From assembly GCA_934636655.1 (NCBI GenBank), contig CAKUAS010000002.1, positions 1 to 64,000 of the forward strand: a stretch of DNA of 64,000 nucleotides, read 5' to 3'. This DNA comes from an uncultured Oscillospiraceae bacterium. Lineage in GTDB: Bacteria > Bacillota > Clostridia > Oscillospirales > Oscillospiraceae. The first letter of the stretch is position 1. Every line of letters starts with the position of its first letter. A program made the translations under genes and the position numbers. Under the pieces are notes generated by a model, which was not told the origin of the DNA, searched no databases, and saw only the letters and a list, made by a program, of their open reading frames with translations. Shown here one piece after another: positions 9,214-18,020 of this stretch.

Positions 9214-10008
9214 ATGATAAAACAAAACTTGCATTGTCACACAACGTATGACGACGGCGTGAACACACCCGAGGAAATGGTGCTTGCGGCGATGGAGCAC
9301 GGGCTCACTTCGCTGGGTATAAGCCTTCATGCCCCGATGGAGGGTGAATACTGGTGTGCGCCAAAGGAAAATGTCGAGCCGTTTAAGGCCGAGATGCAGC
9401 GCCTGAAAGAAAAGTACGCGGGCAGACTGGCGCTCTACACGGGACTTGAGTATGATCTTGAGGCCGAGAAAAATTTTAGCGGCTATGAGTACATAATCGG
9501 CTCGGGACATGTGCTCGACGAGCACTATTATGTCGATTCAACGCGTGATCGCGCTATAGAACTCATTGAGCACTTCGGCGGCCCGGAGAAAGCCGCCGCG
9601 GCGTTTTTTGAGAACTATGCCCGGATAGCGGACATGCCGGAGATCGGCATCGTCGGACATTTTGACCTCCTGACAAAATACAACGAGCAGGGGCCGCTTT
9701 ACGACACGGAAAGCAGATGGTATCGCGATGCGGCATTTGCCGCGATGGAGAAACTCAATGCGGCAGGCAAGATATTTGAGATAAACACGGGCGCGATAAG
9801 CCGGGGGTACAGGACGACACCATACCCATCGCCGGAGCTGCTGCGCCATCTTTGCGGTATAGGCGGGCGCATAACGGTAAGCTCGGATGCGCACTCGGCG
9901 GAAAGCATCTGCTGCGAGTTCGATATGGCAGAGCAGCTTGCAAAGCGCTGCGGCTTTGAAGAGATATGGTATTTTAACGGCAGCGGATTTGCATCCGAAA
10001 GACTATGA
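9214..10008 (+). CDS. PHP-domain phosphoesterase, histidinol-phosphatase type
   Basis: A 264-residue PHP-fold metal-dependent phosphoesterase. The motif HCH (7-9) near the N-terminus, a central GIVGHFDLL and SSDAHS near the C-terminus are the metal ligands expected of this family. The closest known role is HisK-type histidinol-phosphatase in histidine synthesis, but no other his gene is present, so the substrate is uncertain. The ATG at 9214 has AAGGGGAG upstream; the frame continues open upstream to 9148 without a ribosome site. It appears to be a single-gene unit between two terminators. Confidence 0.8.
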   Translation: MIKQNLHCHTTYDDGVNTPEEMVLAAMEHGLTSLGISLHAPMEGEYWCAPKENVEPFKAEMQRLKEKYAGRLALYTGLEYDLEAEKNFSGYEYIIGSGHVLDEHYYVDSTRDRAIELIEHFGGPEKAAAAFFENYARIADMPEIGIVGHFDLLTKYNEQGPLYDTESRWYRDAAFAAMEKLNAAGKIFEINTGAISRGYRTTPYPSPELLRHLCGIGGRITVSSDAHSAESICCEFDMAEQLAKRCGFEEIWYFNGSGFASERL

Positions 10009-10040
10009 AAAAGACGAGGGTTTTAACCTCGTCTTTTTCA
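10008..10040 (+). terminator. Terminator of the PHP gene
   Basis: AAAGACGAGG pairs with CCTCGTCTTT, followed by TTT. The stem begins at the stop codon. Confidence 0.75.
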
Positions 10041-10075
10041 TAGGGAGTATAGTTAGAAGGAGAATTAATAGCTGC

Positions 10076-10597
10076 TTAGTGCTCGTTGTACTCGATCTTT
10101 GTGACCGAGACTACGAGGCCGGCGACGCCCGCCAGAGCAAGGACTGCGCACACTGCCGTCCAGACGGCGGCATCGTGGTTTGCAGCGTCGAGATCTGCGT
10201 GATACGATGCGCTTGCGGCGGTGCATATCTCGCCGTAGGTCGCGCCGTAAGCGGCGGTGCCGTTATTGAGAAGATATGCGACGTCGCGGTCGAGGGTGGA
10301 TGCGTCGGAGTTGAACTCCGCTACGGGTTTGAGATCCTCGGCCATGCGGCCGAGCGCGTCGTTGCTGTCAATTTTGGCTTCCTGCGCGGCCATGGGGTAA
10401 ACGGTATTGGCAACGCCCATGGATGTCGCGAGCTCACCGGCGGCCTCGGCGTGCTTTATGAGATTGTTGTCGGCCGCGATGCGGTCGACCTTTTGAGCTT
10501 CAACATTCGTGAAACCGGCTGCCGCGAGGAGCATGACCAAAACCGAGAGGACAGCGGTGATAACATAAACTGTACGATTTGAAGATTTGGTTTTCAT
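10076..10597 (-). CDS. Small two-TM membrane protein of unknown function
   Basis: A 173-residue protein with an N-terminal membrane segment (about 9-29), an alanine-rich extracytoplasmic region and a second membrane segment near the C-terminus (about 143-165). The central part is helical with many small residues. I do not recognise the family. GGAAAGGATC precedes the ATG. It lies between convergent and divergent neighbours and seems to be transcribed alone. Confidence 0.6.
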   Translation of the reverse strand: MKTKSSNRTVYVITAVLSVLVMLLAAAGFTNVEAQKVDRIAADNNLIKHAEAAGELATSMGVANTVYPMAAQEAKIDSNDALGRMAEDLKPVAEFNSDASTLDRDVAYLLNNGTAAYGATYGEICTAASASYHADLDAANHDAAVWTAVCAVLALAGVAGLVVSVTKIEYNEH

Positions 10598-10741
10598 GAT
10601 GTGATCCTTTCCGTCCCATAGGGGACTGTCTTTTTATTGACCACATCATAGTGCTGAACTTTATATAATTCAACGTACAAAAGTGCCCTAAGTGACAAGA
10701 AAATAGGCAATTGCATAAAAGTGCGCAAGATTAATTGCCCG

Positions 10742-10777
10742 AAAAAAGCTGACCGGATAGCTCCGGTCAGCTTTTTG
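10742..10777 (-). terminator. Terminator of the beta-CASP metallo-hydrolase gene
   Basis: AGCTGACCGGA pairs with TCCGGTCAGCT around a 4-base loop. A-run and T-run flank the stem, so it can also work on the other strand. Confidence 0.75.
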
Positions 10778-10782
10778 ATGTA

Positions 10783-12396
10783 TTATCGTTTTATTTTGTC
10801 TGTCAGCTTGCGGACGGCATCGATAAAGCCGCGCAGATCGCGGTTCGAGCGCCCCTCGCAGCCGCGCACGGCCTGCATGAGAGCCTCGGCGGCGCGCACA
10901 AGCTCGGTAAACAGCGGATTGACTCTGCGCTCGGCCGTCGGAGCCTTGTGCTCGCGAACGATGGGCTTACCTTCGGTTATGACCGTGAAGCGACCGGCGG
11001 CAATGTCAAACTCCGTGCCGCTGTACGGCGCAAAGGCGCGATAGCCGAGCTCGTTATTGAGGCAGGCGGTGAAGCTGTCGGCGCTTTCGGGGTCGCCGTG
11101 GTTTACGAATATGAGCTCAGGCTTTTCGGAGAAACCCTCCAGCCAGGCGATGAGCCCGCGCTTGTCGGCATGACCGCTTACGCCGGGTAGAGTGGCGATC
11201 TCGGCCTCGACCTCGATCTCCTCGTTAAAGAGCTTTACCTCCTTCGCACCGTCGTGCAGTGCGCGGCCGAGCGTTCCGACCGCCTGATATCCGACGAACA
11301 GCACAAGGCATTCCGGCCGCCACAGATTGTGCTTTAAATGATGGCGTATGCGGCCCGCGTCGCACATGCCGGATGCGGAGATAATGACTTTTGGCGTTTT
11401 GTCCTCGTTTATGGCCTTGGATTCTGCCTGCGTTACGGACAGGTGCAGGCCGTCAAAGTATAGAGGATTTTCGCCCGAGCGGATGATTTTCTGCATATCC
11501 TCGTCGACGTAGCTTGAGTCGCACTGCAAAAACACGCTCGTTGCCTCGATAGCGAGGGGGCTGTCGACGTAAACGGGGAAGTCGTCATGACCTTTTACGA
11601 GACCGCGGTTTTTGATCTCACGGATGAAATACAGCATCTCCTGCGTTCTGCCGACGGCAAACGCGGGAATGACGACGTTGCCGCCGCGGTCGAGCGTGCG
11701 CTGGATGCAAGCGGAAAGCCCGGCGATATAGTCCGGCCGCTCATCGGAGTGGTTGCGGTTGCCGTAGGTGGATTCGATGACGAGGTAATCGGTTTTGTCG
11801 ATGTGCTTCGGATCGCAGAGTATGGGCTGATCAAGGTTTCCGATATCGCCGGAGAAAACGATCTTCTTCTCGCAGTCGTTTTCCTTGAGCCATATTTCGA
11901 TGGCCGCCGAGCCTAAAAGGTGCCCGACGTCGGTGAAGCGTATCGTAACCGATTCGTTTACCTGTATCTCGGCACCGTATTCGCAGGGACGAAGCAGCTT
12001 CATGAGTCCTGCGACATCATCGAGATCGTAAAGCGGCTCGACGGGGCCTTCGCCCTTTCGCATGGCTTTGCGGGATTTCCACTCCGCGTCGGCCATCTGA
12101 ATGTGCGCGCAGTCGCGCAGCATGATATCAAGCAGCGAGCAGGTCGCGCTTGTGGCGTACACAGCGCCGCGGAAGCCGTTTTTGTAAAGCAGCGGCAGAA
12201 GTCCCGAGTGGTCAACGTGCGCGTGTGTCACCAGCGCAAAATCGAGGGCGCCTGCCGAGACCGGCAGCTCCTGATTTTCAAACAGGTCCTTGCCCTGCTC
12301 CATGCCGCAGTCGATAACGCCTTTTTTATCGCCCACCTCGAGAAGCGTGCAGCTTCCCGTGACCTCGTGGGCAGCGCCAAGGAATGTAACCTTCAT
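10783..12396 (-). CDS. MBL-fold beta-CASP ribonuclease-like hydrolase
   Basis: A 537-residue metallo-beta-lactamase-fold protein of the beta-CASP branch. HAHVDH (58-63) is the zinc-binding motif, a DCG precedes it, and later motifs include VIESTYGNR, PAFAVGRTQE and SGMCDAGRIRHHL. A C-terminal RMMBL-type region with SGHADKRGL follows. Relatives are CPSF73-like nucleases acting on RNA ends; the target here is unknown. The start at 12396 has TAAGGAGAAC upstream. That ribosome site is part of an 84-bp copy of the 3' end of the DUF975 gene, so the start signal predates the insertion described at 12401-13517. Confidence 0.87.
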   Translation of the reverse strand: MKVTFLGAAHEVTGSCTLLEVGDKKGVIDCGMEQGKDLFENQELPVSAGALDFALVTHAHVDHSGLLPLLYKNGFRGAVYATSATCSLLDIMLRDCAHIQMADAEWKSRKAMRKGEGPVEPLYDLDDVAGLMKLLRPCEYGAEIQVNESVTIRFTDVGHLLGSAAIEIWLKENDCEKKIVFSGDIGNLDQPILCDPKHIDKTDYLVIESTYGNRNHSDERPDYIAGLSACIQRTLDRGGNVVIPAFAVGRTQEMLYFIREIKNRGLVKGHDDFPVYVDSPLAIEATSVFLQCDSSYVDEDMQKIIRSGENPLYFDGLHLSVTQAESKAINEDKTPKVIISASGMCDAGRIRHHLKHNLWRPECLVLFVGYQAVGTLGRALHDGAKEVKLFNEEIEVEAEIATLPGVSGHADKRGLIAWLEGFSEKPELIFVNHGDPESADSFTACLNNELGYRAFAPYSGTEFDIAAGRFTVITEGKPIVREHKAPTAERRVNPLFTELVRAAEALMQAVRGCEGRSNRDLRGFIDAVRKLTDKIKR

Positions 12397-12400
12397 AGTG

Positions 12401-12484
12401 TTCTCCTTACAGCTCCGGCGTCCAGCCGTCTGCAAAGCCCGCGTCGCGTGCGGGACGCGTGAGCTCGACGTAGTAGCCGGCGTA
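12401..12484. repeat. 84-bp direct repeat, copy A (relic of the DUF975 3' end)
   Basis: Identical to 13434-13517 except for base 12431 (T here, G at 13464), an offset of 1033 bases. On the minus strand it still encodes the last 25 or so residues of the DUF975 protein plus the stop, and it carries the ribosome site of the next gene. The mismatch is silent. Confidence 0.95.
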
Positions 12485-12520
12485 AATCATTTTTTCAAAG
12501 AACAAAACAATGCTCGCGAA

Positions 12521-13360
12521 TCAGAATCTGCAATATTTGGCGATTACTTTGCCGCTGTGATCCGGAGCAATGTGTACCGCCGCAAAGTCGTAATCGCTTT
12601 TCCCGTCGGGAACGGCATGTATCTCGATCTTATACTCGCAATCATCGGCCTCGCGGAGCTCCAGACTCACCTCGCTCAGGAGCGCTGTGAGCCGATCGAC
12701 TTTTTCGTTCGGAAAGCTGATCGCGCCGCCAAGCAGTATTTCGCCATATTCGACCCAGTCGTCCGTTATCTGATCCTCTATTTCGTCCTCATCACAGCCG
12801 CATATTGAGCCAAGAATTTCTGTGAGGTTCTTTATTATCAGCTCGTGAAGTTCTTCGTTGTCAGCAGAGCCCTCAAATGCAACGCTTACTTCCGGCGTAT
12901 AGGAGTACCAAGACTCAATGTCGGAAACGTCGGCGGCGGAGCAGTTATATTCCGGAGTTTTTAAGCCACCCTTGCCGTATACGCACAGGTCCAAAAACTC
13001 ATCTGTGTCATAATAATCCGTGCTTTTGTATGTGACAAGGTCGGAAAGCTCCCCGCTGTCATCGAGGCAGGACAGGAAATAAGACTCCTTTCTTCCGTCC
13101 AGCCCAAGTCCGTTGACGGAGCGGAGCGCAATACTGAAATGCTTTGCTGATGACAGGCTGCTACAGGCGTTGTAGATATCGCTGTCGGATGTCAGTTGAT
13201 CCTCATCGCTTTCGTAAACGTTCCCGTCCGAAACGAGCCTTAAGGATCTGATCCCCCACAGGCTGCAGATGTAGTTTCCGATACGCTCAGCTAATTGAGC
13301 TGTTTTTTCATTCTCGTTTTTAACCTCGATTTGCTCAAATGTATTGGCTTCTATACCCAT
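12521..13360 (-). CDS. Unknown acidic protein in an inserted segment
   Basis: A 279-residue soluble, strongly acidic protein with no membrane segment or signal. I recognise no domain. GGAGGAAGAGATA precedes the ATG. The gene sits between the two 84-bp copies, so it seems to have entered between the DUF975 and beta-CASP genes by insertion with duplication of the DUF975 tail. Sequences such as CGCDEDEIEDQITDDWVEYG suggest an immunity-like or ion-binding acidic protein, but that is a guess. It is co-directional with both neighbours and may share their transcript. Confidence 0.7.
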   Translation of the reverse strand: MGIEANTFEQIEVKNENEKTAQLAERIGNYICSLWGIRSLRLVSDGNVYESDEDQLTSDSDIYNACSSLSSAKHFSIALRSVNGLGLDGRKESYFLSCLDDSGELSDLVTYKSTDYYDTDEFLDLCVYGKGGLKTPEYNCSAADVSDIESWYSYTPEVSVAFEGSADNEELHELIIKNLTEILGSICGCDEDEIEDQITDDWVEYGEILLGGAISFPNEKVDRLTALLSEVSLELREADDCEYKIEIHAVPDGKSDYDFAAVHIAPDHSGKVIAKYCRF

Positions 13361-13433
13361 TATCTCTTCCTCCTGTAAACCGCAAAATTGATGCTCTGAT
13401 GAACTGCGTTTTATAATAAATCAGCAGTTAGTT

Positions 13434-13517
13434 TTCTCCTTACAGCTCCGGCGTCCAGCCGTCGGCAAAGCCCGCGTCGCGTGCGGGACGCGTGAGCTCG
13501 ACGTAGTAGCCGGCGTA
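13434..13517. repeat. 84-bp direct repeat, copy B (in the intact DUF975 gene)
   Basis: This copy is the authentic 3' end of the DUF975 gene and its stop codon. Copy A is at 12401-12484. Confidence 0.95.
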
Positions 13518-14288
13518 GGTCAGATCCATGTACGGCAGAACAAAGAATTGAACGAAAACGCCAAAGCCGACAACGCTGAGCACCTGTGCGATCACCGACG
13601 GACCTATAGCTGAGGCAAGCTCTGCTCCGAGATAGTCTGCAAGGCCGACGAGCAAAGACCAGCCGATAAAGCTCAGATCTATTATAAACAGCTCGCCCTT
13701 ATGGCCTGCCATGATGCGCTTGCTTTCGGATATGCATTGCAGTGCGCTCATCTCCGGGTGCTCAAGCAGCAGATACAGAGCCTGGCGGTAGCGGTAGAAC
13801 GCAATGAAGCCGGGTATTATAAACAGCAGCGACCACAGGAAGATAAAGATACCCTCGAGGATGTACAGCCAAATAACGCGGAAAAACATGCCGAACGCGT
13901 CGAAGAGATTCCAGCAGCTTGCCTCCATGCCGCGCACCGTGCGCAGGCAGAAGATAGTAAAGCCCGCGCCGAGGATCAGCGTTACGATTTGTATGGCAAA
14001 ATCAAGGATCGCCGCGCCGGGGGTGGGCATAGCCTCCTGTATGGCGTAGGCAAACTGATCGGGATCTATATAGCTGTTATATTCGTAGCTCCCGTCGCTG
14101 AAGCCAAAGTTTATGCCGAACTGATCGTACACCGACTGAAGCTCTATAGACGAGCTGCCGACGAGCTTATACGAAAGGAAGCTGAGCACCGCGAGGATGA
14201 GAAGATATATTATCGCGGTGACAACAGGTTTGGGCTGAGCAGTCTTTATAAGGGTTTTGGACTGCGCCTTAAGTTGCTTTCTGTCCAT
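13440..14288 (-). CDS. DUF975 family integral membrane protein
   Basis: A 282-residue protein with about five to six membrane segments. It starts with RKQLKAQSKTLIK, typical of DUF975 proteins, and has a conserved middle with FIIPGFIAFYRYRQALYLL and a C-terminal PYMDLTYAGYYVEL. The family is common in Firmicutes, with no firm function. GGAGGTCTGAC precedes the ATG. Originally it was probably followed directly by the beta-CASP gene, since its stop TAA overlaps a TAAGGAG site in both repeat copies. Confidence 0.85.
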   Translation of the reverse strand: MDRKQLKAQSKTLIKTAQPKPVVTAIIYLLILAVLSFLSYKLVGSSSIELQSVYDQFGINFGFSDGSYEYNSYIDPDQFAYAIQEAMPTPGAAILDFAIQIVTLILGAGFTIFCLRTVRGMEASCWNLFDAFGMFFRVIWLYILEGIFIFLWSLLFIIPGFIAFYRYRQALYLLLEHPEMSALQCISESKRIMAGHKGELFIIDLSFIGWSLLVGLADYLGAELASAIGPSVIAQVLSVVGFGVFVQFFVLPYMDLTYAGYYVELTRPARDAGFADGWTPEL

Positions 14289-14391
14289 ATGTCAGACCTC
14301 CTGATTTTTTATGCTGCAATTATATCATCTTTGCGCTTAGAATAACATAGCCGCAGCAAAAAAATATTAAAAGCTCGACGAAAGAATTTTC

Positions 14392-14420
14392 TTGACAATA
14401 CGGGTAAGGAATGCTATTAT
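14392..14420 (+). promoter_or_regulatory. Strong promoter of tRNA-Leu
   Basis: TTGACA (14392-14397) and TATTAT (14415-14420) are separated by 17 bases and end 16 bases before the tRNA. Confidence 0.85.
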
Positions 14421-14436
14421 TATCAGGCACTTAAAT

Positions 14437-14524
14437 GCGCGAGTGGTGGAATTGGCAGACTCGCTAGATTCAGGTTCTAGTGCTCACTCCGGGCGTGCGG
14501 GTTCAAGTCCCGCCTCGCGCACCA
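14437..14524 (+). tRNA. tRNA-Leu (anticodon CAG)
   Basis: The acceptor stem GCGCGAG pairs with CTCGCGC. The anticodon arm is CTAGA-TTCAGGT-TCTAG, giving CAG. A long variable arm typical of Leu is present, the T arm has GGTTCAAGTCC, and the terminal CCA is encoded. Confidence 0.96.
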
Positions 14525-14530
14525 TCGAAG

Positions 14531-14564
14531 AAGACTCGAAAACATCCGTTTTCGGGTCTTTTTT
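14531..14564 (+). terminator. Terminator of tRNA-Leu
   Basis: AAGACTCGAAAAC pairs with GTTTTCGGGTCTT (one G-U pair), followed by TTTT. Confidence 0.8.
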
Positions 14565-14721
14565 CGATTTAATCTATGGTTTTCCGGCAGCTATGTTTTC
14601 ACTTGAGTGATAGGCATTATAAAAGGCGCAGAAAAATTAAAAAACTAAAGGCTCATTTGGTTAAGTAGGACGCAATGTTCGTCAGCTGCGAAAAAGAAAA
14701 AGCTTTCGCAGCAAATATATA

Positions 14722-14757
14722 AAATAACCCCCGAAGTCATTGACTTCGGGGGTTATG
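14722..14757 (-). terminator. Terminator of the 5'-nucleotidase gene
   Basis: ATAACCCCCGAAGTCA and TGACTTCGGGGGTTAT form a perfect inverted repeat downstream of the minus-strand stop at 14788. Confidence 0.75.
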
Positions 14758-14787
14758 CTTATTAACTTTGCTTTGGGTTGATTAAGT

Positions 14788-16938
14788 TTACTGAGCCCTG
14801 TATATTAAGGTGACTGCCTGTGCACGGGTGCAGGTCGTGTCGGGAGCAAAAGTGGTAGTGTTAATGCCGGCGGTGATGCCCTCAGCGACCGCCCATGCAA
14901 CTGCATCTGCATAGTAGGCATTTGCCGGAACATCGGTAAAGCGAGTCGCGATAGCCGTCAGCTCAGAGCCGTTTGCACGCCACAGGAAGGTGACGATCTG
15001 AGCACGTGTGCAGACGGCATTGGGAGCGAAGGTGGTTTTGGTCGTGCCCGCAGTTATGCCGTTTTCAACTGCCCACATGATGGCGTTGTAGTATACGCTG
15101 TCTTTGCTTACGTCGGTAAACGGGTTGACAACATCCTTGCTGACCTCAGGTGAACCAGCTGCGCGGTATAGGAAGGTGACGATCTGAGCACGAGTGCAGC
15201 TGTTGTCGGGTCCGAACATGTCGTTTCCGATACCCTTGGTCACGTTGTTCTCAAAGGCCCACATGACGGCGTCATAGTAGTAGGCGCCCTTTACAACGTC
15301 CTTGAAGGGCTTGTAGACGTGAGTAATGTTGCCCTTGGGAGCTGCGTATTCCTGACCGATGCTGCCCTTGAGCTCGGTGGTGATGTAGTCCATCAGTGCC
15401 TCGTCGAGGGGGATACCGGTGTCAAACTTGCTGGTCGCGGAGGCAAATGCGTAGTAGGTGTCGCCGCCGCCGGCGCAGAAGTTGTTTGTGATGACGGCAT
15501 AGGTCGCCTTTGCGTCGAACGGCTCGCCGTTTATGCTGTTGATGGTGACGCGGTTGATGGTCTTGGGGCCGTAGTAGGTCGAGCCGGGGTAGGTCTCGGG
15601 ATTTGCGTCATAGGCCTTTGCGGAGTTTATGGTGTAGCTGATGCCCGCGACCTGGGGGAAGCCGCCGATGGTGCTTGCCGGGACGCAGTAGGTCGAAGCC
15701 TCAAGCGCCTCAAGAAGCTCGGCGCCGGTGATGTACACGACTGCGATGGTGTTGCCGAAGGGGAGAACGGTGTTGACATTCTTCTTGGTGATATCGCCCG
15801 GATTTATTGCCGCGCGGATGCCGCCGCCGTTTGTGACTGCAACGATGTGCTTCTCGTCAACGGTCACGCCGCCGGACTTCTTTACTGTCCATACCATGGA
15901 ATCGGTGATGAGGTTGCCGAGGTTTGTCTCGCCGTCACGGTTGCCGTAAAGGCCGGTGTCCTTATTGTACGCCTTGTCGCCGTTGAGCTTGACCTCGTTC
16001 TTTGCGAATACGGTGCCGTATTCCTTGTTGATAGCGTCGGTGATGGCCTGAGCGGCTGCTGCGACGGTCTCGTCCTTTGCCGAGTCTGCGGTGATCTCAA
16101 CGAGCTTGTTGCTCTCGATCTTCTTTGTCGCGTTGTCGATGACGATAACGCCGATGTTCTGGAATGCCGTGCCGGTGGACTGGATGGGCTCGCCGCCCTC
16201 GCCGGCTGTCATGACGGTGTGTGAGTGGCCGTCGATTATAAAGTCAACGCCCTTGAGGCCTGCCCACAGATCGGTCGAGCGGTTGGGCTTGGACTCCGCA
16301 TCAACGCCGAGGTGAGCCAGAACGACGATAACGTCGGCCTCTGCCTTGAGCTTGTCGGCCTCTGCCTGAACTGCCTTGACCATATCGTTGCCCGCAAGCC
16401 AGGTCAGACCCTTGATGAGCGCCGGGTTTGCCTTGGTCTGGCTCTCGGGGGTGTTCACGCCGATGAAGCCGATCTTCACATCACCGACGGTGATGACCTT
16501 GCTGCCGTCGAGCACGGGCTTGCCGTCCTCACCGAGGACATTGCAGCAGACGGTGTCAAACTTTGCTTCCTTGAGGTTTTCGACGAGCTGTGCGTAGCCG
16601 TAGTCAAACTCGTGGTTGCCGAGCGTGGCGATGTCGTAGCCTGCCGCGTTCATCATCTTGACCGCGTTCAGACCTTTGTTCGAGCTGACCTCGACCTTGC
16701 CCTGGCTGAAGTCGCCTGCGTCGGCAACTATTACCTGAGCGCCCTGTTTTTCATAGTCGGCTGCAAGCGCCGCCATGTTTGCGTAGCCCGCTATCGCACC
16801 GTGAACGTCGTTCGAGTGCAGGATAACGGTCTTGCCCGCCATAGCGGGGGTCTCCTCGTCTGCGAATACGGGAACTGCCAGAGCGAATACCATGGCAACG
16901 ACCAGCAGCAGAGCAAGAAGCTTCTTGGTATTTTTCAT
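14788..16938 (-). CDS. SLH-anchored 5'-nucleotidase / metallophosphatase
   Basis: A 716-residue exported enzyme. The signal peptide spans 1-26 (cleavage near VFADE). The calcineurin-like phosphatase domain has HSNDVHGAI, DAGDFSQG, GNHEFDYG, AHLGVD and DGHSHT, all metal ligands of the 5'-nucleotidase family. The 5'-nucleotidase C-terminal domain follows with TNGGGIRA and the substrate loop near FCAGGGDTYYAF. Three SLH domains occupy about 543-716. It should dephosphorylate nucleotides or related phosphoesters at the cell surface. AGGAGGAGCAAT precedes the ATG. Confidence 0.93.
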   Translation of the reverse strand: MKNTKKLLALLLVVAMVFALAVPVFADEETPAMAGKTVILHSNDVHGAIAGYANMAALAADYEKQGAQVIVADAGDFSQGKVEVSSNKGLNAVKMMNAAGYDIATLGNHEFDYGYAQLVENLKEAKFDTVCCNVLGEDGKPVLDGSKVITVGDVKIGFIGVNTPESQTKANPALIKGLTWLAGNDMVKAVQAEADKLKAEADVIVVLAHLGVDAESKPNRSTDLWAGLKGVDFIIDGHSHTVMTAGEGGEPIQSTGTAFQNIGVIVIDNATKKIESNKLVEITADSAKDETVAAAAQAITDAINKEYGTVFAKNEVKLNGDKAYNKDTGLYGNRDGETNLGNLITDSMVWTVKKSGGVTVDEKHIVAVTNGGGIRAAINPGDITKKNVNTVLPFGNTIAVVYITGAELLEALEASTYCVPASTIGGFPQVAGISYTINSAKAYDANPETYPGSTYYGPKTINRVTINSINGEPFDAKATYAVITNNFCAGGGDTYYAFASATSKFDTGIPLDEALMDYITTELKGSIGQEYAAPKGNITHVYKPFKDVVKGAYYYDAVMWAFENNVTKGIGNDMFGPDNSCTRAQIVTFLYRAAGSPEVSKDVVNPFTDVSKDSVYYNAIMWAVENGITAGTTKTTFAPNAVCTRAQIVTFLWRANGSELTAIATRFTDVPANAYYADAVAWAVAEGITAGINTTTFAPDTTCTRAQAVTLIYRAQ

Positions 16939-17131
16939 ATTGCTCCTCCTGATGAATTTTTTCGGTTATTCCGATGGCATCATTATAGCACAATTGCATA
17001 TGAGACTTGAAGCATGAATTCTGGCACACCTTAACATTTGACGTTTTCACATAAAAATCATCGGAATTTTAGTGCATATTTGCCAATCACGCTCTTAATA
17101 AAACCGGGTGTGTTCTAGTCAACCGAAGGTA

Positions 17132-17159
17132 TTGACTTTTCATTATTAAATGTTATGAT
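17132..17159 (+). promoter_or_regulatory. Promoter of the small membrane-anchored protein
   Basis: TTGACT (17132-17137) and TATGAT (17154-17159) with a 16-base spacer, about 40 bases before the ATG at 17200. Confidence 0.65.
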
Positions 17160-17199
17160 ATTTTCGTTAGAAACGTAAACATTCAAAGGAGCATTTTAT

Positions 17200-17745
17200 A
17201 TGCTGTTTTTTCAAAGGATACCGAAAAAAACGCTTAAAATATCGCTTATAGCGCTGGTGGCGCTGGCACTGGTCCTCACGCTCGTGTTTTCATGGTTCGG
17301 AACAATAGAGCTTGCACAGTTCAACTCGCGTTCGCTTACCGACTGGCGGCTCGGCGGTTCGATAAACTTCATACGCAGTGCGGATGACGCAAAGCAGTAT
17401 AACGAAGACGGCTATGAGTGGTTTTCCGATGAGCGCGGCGAAGGCATTGTACAGTCCGACACTGACACGCGTTACTATCTCGGCAAGCACCCGGATTCCG
17501 GTATAGGCGGCTATGGTGTGATCGGTTTTTCATCGTCCGAGAAGTATTACTCGGTTCTCGGAATCCGCGTCGGTGACGATGAGCTTGACGCAAAGACCGA
17601 ACTGCTCGATTCTAAGTATAAAATGACGAGCGGCGGCTTCAATTCATGCCGAGCGGAAAAGGGCAGGGTCAGCATAGAGCTCACCTTTGAGCATGGCAAG
17701 GTCACGAATGTTGCGGCCTATCTGTCGACAACTCATATTTTTTAG
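17200..17745 (+). CDS. Membrane-anchored protein of unknown function
   Basis: A 181-residue protein with one N-terminal membrane segment (about 13-33) and a soluble exported domain rich in Asp, Gly and Tyr. I do not recognise the family. AAAGGAGC precedes the ATG. The stop codon TAG lies in TTTTTTAGAGGC, which resembles the terminus of the dispersed inverted-repeat element that starts right after it, so the natural 3' end may have been altered by that element. Confidence 0.6.
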   Translation: MLFFQRIPKKTLKISLIALVALALVLTLVFSWFGTIELAQFNSRSLTDWRLGGSINFIRSADDAKQYNEDGYEWFSDERGEGIVQSDTDTRYYLGKHPDSGIGGYGVIGFSSSEKYYSVLGIRVGDDELDAKTELLDSKYKMTSGGFNSCRAEKGRVSIELTFEHGKVTNVAAYLSTTHIF

Positions 17746-17756
17746 AGGCCTTTTTC

Positions 17757-17985
17757 AGAGGCGCATTTACATTGCGCCAATACATTTTTTCGTCAGCCCG
17801 ACCTGAGGTTGCCGACAGAACCATAAAAAACGGGCGACCAATGGTCGCCCCTACAAGCATAGTCGGAACAAAAAACTATAGCGGGCGAGAATTGCTCGCC
17901 CGCTATAACGGTTTTGTCGGAATCTTCGACACCGGGCACCGGCAATCACTGTATCGGAGACTGCGTCCGTGCGGCGTAGCCGCAT
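17757..17985. repeat. Inverted-repeat element, copy 1
   Basis: The left terminus AGAGGCGCATTT and the right arm ACACCGGGCACC ... TGTATCGG flank two palindromes, GGGCGACCAATGGTCGCCC and GGGCGAGAATTGCTCGCCC. The arms are inverted copies of each other with decay. It fills most of the 275-base gap. Confidence 0.7.
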
Positions 17986-18020
17986 ATCACGAGTCTGCTC
18001 TCTCAAAAAAGGAACATAAA

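Noticed and set aside
15319..16224. 301-codon plus-strand frame opposite the 5'-nucleotidase
   Set aside because: It is antisense to conserved metallophosphatase and nucleotidase domains; Gly/Val/Asp-rich sequence is typical of a shadow frame.
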